NCBI GenBank assembly: GCA_016937725.1
Contig: JAFGVZ010000144.1
Span: 1-9,133, forward strand
DNA: 9,133 nucleotides
Origin: Paracoccaceae bacterium
Lineage (GTDB): Bacteria; Pseudomonadota; Alphaproteobacteria; Rhodobacterales; Rhodobacteraceae
Reading direction: 5' to 3'
Of this stretch, positions 6,141 through 9,133 are shown one piece after another; the stretch's first letter is position 1, and every line of letters begins with the position of its first letter. A program made the position numbers and the translations under genes. Under the pieces are notes generated by a model. The model ran no database searches. It saw nothing but the letters and a program-made list of their open reading frames with translations, and was not told where the DNA came from.

Positions 6141-7089
6141 ATTCTGGCCGTGGGTTGATCGGGATAATCCGGTGCGGATTGATCGTGTCATGGCTGTAAT
6201 GGTAGTGCCGCACGATATGGTCGAAATGCACCGTATCTGCCACGCCGGGATGTTGGTATAGCTCGCGCGTGTAGGCCCAGAGCGCCGGGTAATCCACAAT
6301 CCGCGCGCGGTTGCATTTGAAATGCGTGTGATAGACCAGATCGAAGCGCACCAGCGTTGGGAACAAGCGCCAATCGGCTTCGGTCAGCCGGTCGCCTGCC
6401 ACATAGACTTGGCGCGACAGCCGGTCGTCCAGCCAATCGAGCGTGTCAAACAGCGGGTAGACCGCTTCCTCATAAGCTTCCTGCGTGCTGGCAAAGCCGG
6501 ATTTGTAAACACCGTTATTCAGCGTGTCGTAAACGCGGTCGTTCACCGCATCAATCTCGGTGCGCAAGACTTCGGGGTAGTAATCCTCAGTATTGCCGGT
6601 GATCGCGTTAAAGGCCGTGTTGAACATGCGGATGATCTCGGCGCTCTCGTTCGAGACGATCTTGCCCTGTGCCTTGTCCCACAGCACCGGGACGGTCGCG
6701 CGACCCGACACTTTGGGATCGGCGCGGATATAGATGTCGCGGATATGGCCGCTTTGGAACAACCGATCGCCGGTTGCGCCGGGGAAATCACTGGCAAAGC
6801 TCCAGCCATCATCCAGCATGTCGGGATGCACGACCGACACGTCGATCAGCCCCTCCAGCCCTTTGAGCGCGCGGAAGATCAGGGCGCGATGCGCCCATGG
6901 GCAGGCATAGGACACGTACAGATGATACCGCCCGGCTTCGGCCTTGAACCCGCCCTCGCCGGTTGGCCCGGCGCTGCCATCCGGCGTGATCCAGTTGCGA
7001 AACCGCGACGTGTCGCGCTGGAACGCGCCCCCGGTTTTGCTGGTGTCATACCATTGGTCGGACCATTCGCCGTCGATCAGAACGCCCAT
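6109..7089 (-). CDS. glutathionyl-hydroquinone reductase (xi-class GST, YqjG/ECM4 family)
   Basis: This 326-aa cytoplasmic enzyme reduces glutathionyl-hydroquinones, using glutathione and a catalytic cysteine. The cysteine is C63 in YACPWAHR (residues 61-68), the CPWA motif of xi-class glutathione transferases. SNES at 146-149 is the expected glutathione gamma-glutamyl contact. The C-terminal helical domain has the family-typical FKCNRARIVDYPALW stretch (257-271). Length and the N-terminal GEW...FQR pattern match full-length members. The start at 7089 has AAGGAG (7096-7101, minus strand) 6 bases upstream. The reading frame stays open far upstream but that part is antisense to pdxJ. It lies 86 bases after pdxJ on the same strand and could be cotranscribed or have its own promoter. 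Its 3' end converges with, and overlaps, the L,D-transpeptidase gene. Confidence 0.94.
   Translation of the reverse strand: MGVLIDGEWSDQWYDTSKTGGAFQRDTSRFRNWITPDGSAGPTGEGGFKAEAGRYHLYVSYACPWAHRALIFRALKGLEGLIDVSVVHPDMLDDGWSFASDFPGATGDRLFQSGHIRDIYIRADPKVSGRATVPVLWDKAQGKIVSNESAEIIRMFNTAFNAITGNTEDYYPEVLRTEIDAVNDRVYDTLNNGVYKSGFASTQEAYEEAVYPLFDTLDWLDDRLSRQVYVAGDRLTEADWRLFPTLVRFDLVYHTHFKCNRARIVDYPALWAYTRELYQHPGVADTVHFDHIVRHYHYSHDTINPHRIIPINPRPEFTAPHERGTV
6113..6138. terminator. GC-rich hairpin at the convergent gene junction
   Basis: ACCG (6113-6116) pairs with CGGT (6135-6138), and CCCCGC (6119-6124) with GCGGGG (6129-6134), around a TCGT loop with a two-base bulge, giving a 10-bp stem. It lies within the overlapping 3' ends of the two convergent genes, so it could stop or protect both transcripts. 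There is no T-run on either strand, so classical intrinsic termination is not supported; 3'-end protection or Rho-assisted termination are alternatives. Confidence 0.35.
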
Positions 7090-7144
7090 TGCGTGCTCCT
7101 TTTCCTGCTGACTGACAGCTAAGGCGCAAAGGGGCCGGGGCCAA

Positions 7145-7173
7145 CCTGCACGAATGCGCAGGCCTTGTGCAGG
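7145..7173 (-). terminator. possible hairpin just after pdxJ
   Basis: CCTGCAC (7145-7151) and GTGCAGG (7167-7173) are exact inverted repeats around a 15-base loop that itself contains the palindrome AGGCCT. On the minus strand it begins two bases after the pdxJ stop. The downstream bases are GC-rich rather than a T-run, so a true terminator is doubtful. It may be a weak attenuator between pdxJ and the reductase gene, or chance in GC-rich DNA. Confidence 0.25.
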
Positions 7174-7175
7174 CG

Positions 7176-7934
7176 CTAGATTTGATCGGGCGCTGTGCCG
7201 CGGCACGCCGCAAGATAGCGCCGGACGGTGGCGTCCATCCCGTAGGTCAGCGCGTCGCAAAACAGCGCATGCCCGATGGACACTTCGGCAATCTGCGGCA
7301 CATGCGCCACCAGAACCGCCGTGTTCGGCACGGTCAGGTCGTGGCCTGCATTCACCGCCAGCCCTAAGCGCGTTGCTTCGGTTGCCGCTTGGGCCAGATC
7401 GCTCAGGGCGCGCGCGCAGGCCGCCGGGTCCGAATGCGCCGCACCGTAGGGGCCTGTATACAGTTCTACCCGGTCTGTGCCGGTGGCTGCGGCGGCCTGC
7501 ATCTGGCTGGCATCCGGGTCGGCAAACAGCGACACGCGCTGCCCGCGCGCCTTCAGCGCGGCCACGATCTCGGCCAGCCAAGCGCCATCTTTTGCGAAAT
7601 CCCAACCGTGGTCACTGGTCGCCTGCGCAGGGTCATCCGGCACAAGCGTCACCTGCTCGGCGCGCACGGCGGCGGCAAGGTCCAGAAACCGGGCGTCGGG
7701 GTAGCCTTCGACATTCAATTCGCGGTCGGGAAACTCGGCATCGATGAGCGCGCGCAGATCATGCACGTCGCTGGCGCGGGTGTGGCGTTCATCCGGGCGC
7801 GGATGCACGGTCAGCCCTGCCGCCCCGGCGGCCAGCGCGATGCGCCCCAACCCCACAACGCTGGGCCAAGGATGATCGCGCCGGTTGCGCAGCAAGGCAG
7901 CCACGTTCAGGTTGACGGACAGCAAGGTTGGCAT
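7176..7934 (-). CDS. pdxJ: pyridoxine 5'-phosphate synthase (divergent PdxJ)
   Basis: PdxJ condenses 1-deoxyxylulose 5-phosphate with 1-amino-3-oxyacetone phosphate to make pyridoxine 5'-phosphate, the last ring-forming step of DXP-dependent vitamin B6 synthesis. This 252-aa protein has the TIM-barrel landmarks: SVNLN near the start, TVHPRPDERH at 42-51 (H44, R46, H51), the acidic residue E76 in NVEG, LVPD, VSLFADPD, NAGHDL and IGHAL. Several positions depart from the E. coli form: VNID-H becomes VNLNV, VHLRED becomes VHPRPD, IHTG becomes YTG. This looks like a known divergent branch rather than decay. The start at 7934 is chosen for AAAGGGA (7942-7948, minus strand) 7 bases upstream. The frame stays open to 8006, but that would overlap paiB. 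It lies 13 bases after paiB, so the two are probably one operon. Confidence 0.88.
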   Translation of the reverse strand: MPTLLSVNLNVAALLRNRRDHPWPSVVGLGRIALAAGAAGLTVHPRPDERHTRASDVHDLRALIDAEFPDRELNVEGYPDARFLDLAAAVRAEQVTLVPDDPAQATSDHGWDFAKDGAWLAEIVAALKARGQRVSLFADPDASQMQAAAATGTDRVELYTGPYGAAHSDPAACARALSDLAQAATEATRLGLAVNAGHDLTVPNTAVLVAHVPQIAEVSIGHALFCDALTYGMDATVRRYLAACRGTAPDQI

Positions 7935-7947
7935 GGAGTAGTCCCTT

Positions 7948-8580
7948 TCACTGGTCGCGCGCGCGGTCGGCCACAAGTTGCGACAGGTCGGCCCGTCCTT
8001 CGGCATTTAGCCCATCGCGCACGCCCGCAAGGTCCGCCGCGGTTTTGTTCTGGCTCACCTTCCAGACGCCCGACAGTTCCGTGATTGTCAGTTCGAACCC
8101 GACCAGTCCGCGCAATTGCCGCTGCATGAAGTCCGCCGGCGCGTCAGAGACCTGCCACGGCACCGGGCGGTGGCTTTCATGCGCGTGAGTCAGATCGTGC
8201 AAATGCTGCATCAGCCAATCCGGGTCTTGCTGGAACCGCAAGACACCCCGTGCATGGACGATGACATAATTCCACGTTGGCACGACCTTGCCATGTTCCT
8301 GCTTGGACGGATACCAGGACGGCGTGACATAGCCTTGCGGCCCCTGAAAGATCGCCAGCGCCGGGATTGGCCCGGTCGTATTGCGAAACAGCGGGTTACC
8401 ATGGGCGATATGGCCTTGCAACGCGCCATGCGCGCCCGTGCCGGGATGCAAGACCAAGGGCACATGATCGGCGGTGATCTGGCCCAACGCATCCGTGACC
8501 AGCGCCGCGAACGGATGCGCGCGCATCAGGTCGTGCATCACCTCTGGCCGGGTTTCGTGGAACATTTGCGGCTGGAACAT
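7948..8580 (-). CDS. paiB: FMN-binding negative transcriptional regulator family protein (PaiB-like)
   Basis: This 210-aa protein belongs to the PaiB family, an FMN-binding split-barrel fold related to pyridoxamine/pyridoxine phosphate oxidases. Family marks are an N-terminal F-x-P start, HPFAALVT at 22-29, ITADHVPL at 35-42, YVTPSWYPSK at 84-93, VPTWNY at 100-105 and GVWKVSQNK at 171-179. The name comes from B. subtilis PaiB, linked to repression of sporulation and protease genes; no helix-turn-helix is visible here, so DNA binding should not be assumed, and an FMN- or heme-dependent enzyme is as likely. AAAGGGG (8587-8593, minus strand) lies 6 bases before the ATG at 8580. The TGA (7948-7950) touches the pdxJ ribosome binding site, which suggests coupled translation. 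Confidence 0.9.
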   Translation of the reverse strand: MFQPQMFHETRPEVMHDLMRAHPFAALVTDALGQITADHVPLVLHPGTGAHGALQGHIAHGNPLFRNTTGPIPALAIFQGPQGYVTPSWYPSKQEHGKVVPTWNYVIVHARGVLRFQQDPDWLMQHLHDLTHAHESHRPVPWQVSDAPADFMQRQLRGLVGFELTITELSGVWKVSQNKTAADLAGVRDGLNAEGRADLSQLVADRARDQ

Positions 8581-8670
8581 GCGATACCCCTTTCAGCTTG
8601 TGCAATGTGTTAGCACCTGCACGCAAACCCCAGAAGCCGGAAAATGCCCGGCGGTTAAGCTTTCATCAGA

Positions 8671-8684
8671 TCACGCGAGCGTGA
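8671..8684. promoter_or_regulatory. palindromic operator-like site in the divergent intergenic region
   Basis: TCACGC (8671-8676) and GCGTGA (8679-8684) are exact inverted repeats separated by GA. The site lies in the 167-base region between the divergent paiB and metallo-hydrolase genes and overlaps a weak -35-like GTGACA (8681-8686), which has GTTATG (8705-8710) 18 bases downstream as a possible -10 for the plus-strand gene. The same region also has a small GCCGG/CCGGC stem (8636-8652). A dimeric regulator acting here is inference; no regulator can be named. Confidence 0.3.
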
Positions 8685-8747
8685 CAGGACTTTTGCAATG
8701 CGGCGTTATGTCATGGCGCGATGCAATTCATCTTTGGAGGAGACGAC

Positions 8748-9133
8748 ATGACCAAGCTCACCCGCCGCACCCTGATGGCCGCAGGGGCCGCCCTGCCCTT
8801 GGCCGGATTGGCCACGCCCCGCGCCGCCTTTGCCGAAGCCCCGATGATGGGCGCAAGCTTTGCGCGCCACCGCCGTTTCATGATCGGCGGGTTCGAGGTG
8901 ACGACCATTCTGGCAGGCACCACCCCGCGCGAAAACCCGCAAGGGATTTTCGGGATGAACGTGCCAGCCGAGGATTTCGCCGCAGTCAGCCGCGCGAATT
9001 TCCTGTCCACGGACGTGTCGCAGTTCTTCTTCACGCCCACCGTGGTCAATACCGGGTCCGAACTGGTGCTGTTCGACACTGGTCTGAACGGTCCTGCGAT
9101 AACCGAAGCCTTGGCCAGCGCGGGCTATACGCC
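8748..9133 (+). CDS. Tat-exported MBL-fold metallo-hydrolase (5' part)
   Basis: The gene starts at 8748 behind a strong GGAGG (8736-8740, spacing 7) and runs off the right edge after 128 complete codons. The N-terminus is a twin-arginine signal: TRRTLM at residues 5-10 (R6, R7), a hydrophobic stretch to about 22, and a probable cleavage after AFA at 27-29, so the protein should reach the periplasm folded. The mature start shows the metallo-beta-lactamase pattern of antiparallel strands, with TPTVVNTGSELVLFDTG at residues 96-112 and the typical DTG turn. The metal-binding HxHxDH motif would come just beyond the window, so catalytic competence cannot be checked. The family includes lactonases and other hydrolases; no substrate can be assigned. 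It is divergent from paiB. Confidence 0.85.
   Translation, partial: MTKLTRRTLMAAGAALPLAGLATPRAAFAEAPMMGASFARHRRFMIGGFEVTTILAGTTPRENPQGIFGMNVPAEDFAAVSRANFLSTDVSQFFFTPTVVNTGSELVLFDTGLNGPAITEALASAGYT

Noticed and set aside
7117..7144. Possible promoter for the reductase (TTGGCC, 17 bases, TAGCTG, minus strand)
   Set aside because: The -10 hexamer matches the consensus at only two positions; too weak to list.
7090..7605. Long minus-strand extension of the hydroquinone reductase frame
   Set aside because: It is antisense in frame to nothing recognisable and overlaps pdxJ in another frame on the same strand; a strong AAGGAG marks the start at 7089.

Overview
The window looks like chromosomal DNA of an alphaproteobacterium, most probably a Rhodobacteraceae (Rhodobacter/Roseobacter group) species. 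The reasons are the high GC content with strong G/C third-position bias, the gene types and their order, and a NaChBac-type sodium channel, a family known from marine and haloalkaliphilic members of this group. This placement is inference; no rRNA or other marker gene is present. I see no mobile element, CRISPR array, tRNA or rRNA gene.

Layout. Positions 1-5409 hold a plus-strand run: the 3' end of a CoA-pyrophosphatase-type Nudix hydrolase, a CCA tRNA nucleotidyltransferase (cca) overlapping it by 10 bases, an ABC exporter with fused membrane and ATPase domains, an iron-sulfur 23S rRNA uracil-5-methyltransferase (RlmD/RumA type) 9 bases later, and a voltage-gated sodium channel. Positions 5487-6140 encode a lipoprotein of the L,D-transpeptidase (YkuD) family behind a good sigma-70-like promoter. 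Its 3' end runs 32 bases into the 3' end of a convergent gene.

The minus strand from 8580 to 6109 carries a PaiB-like FMN-binding protein, a divergent pyridoxine 5'-phosphate synthase (pdxJ) 13 bases downstream, and a glutathionyl-hydroquinone reductase after an 86-base gap. After a 167-base divergent intergenic region with a small palindrome, a Tat-exported metallo-beta-lactamase-fold protein starts at 8748 and runs off the right edge.

How the genes may work together. The cca and rRNA methyltransferase genes are RNA-maturation housekeeping functions, with an exporter between them that carries its own leader of two tandem hairpins. The sodium channel and the L,D-transpeptidase are envelope genes. 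paiB-pdxJ looks like a two-gene operon that puts a protein of the PNP-oxidase-like fold beside a PNP synthase. I found no clear multi-gene system of a new kind. The items most worth a second look are the NavBac channel, the hairpin hiding the exporter's ribosome binding site, the convergent overlap with a shared hairpin, and the paiB-pdxJ pairing.
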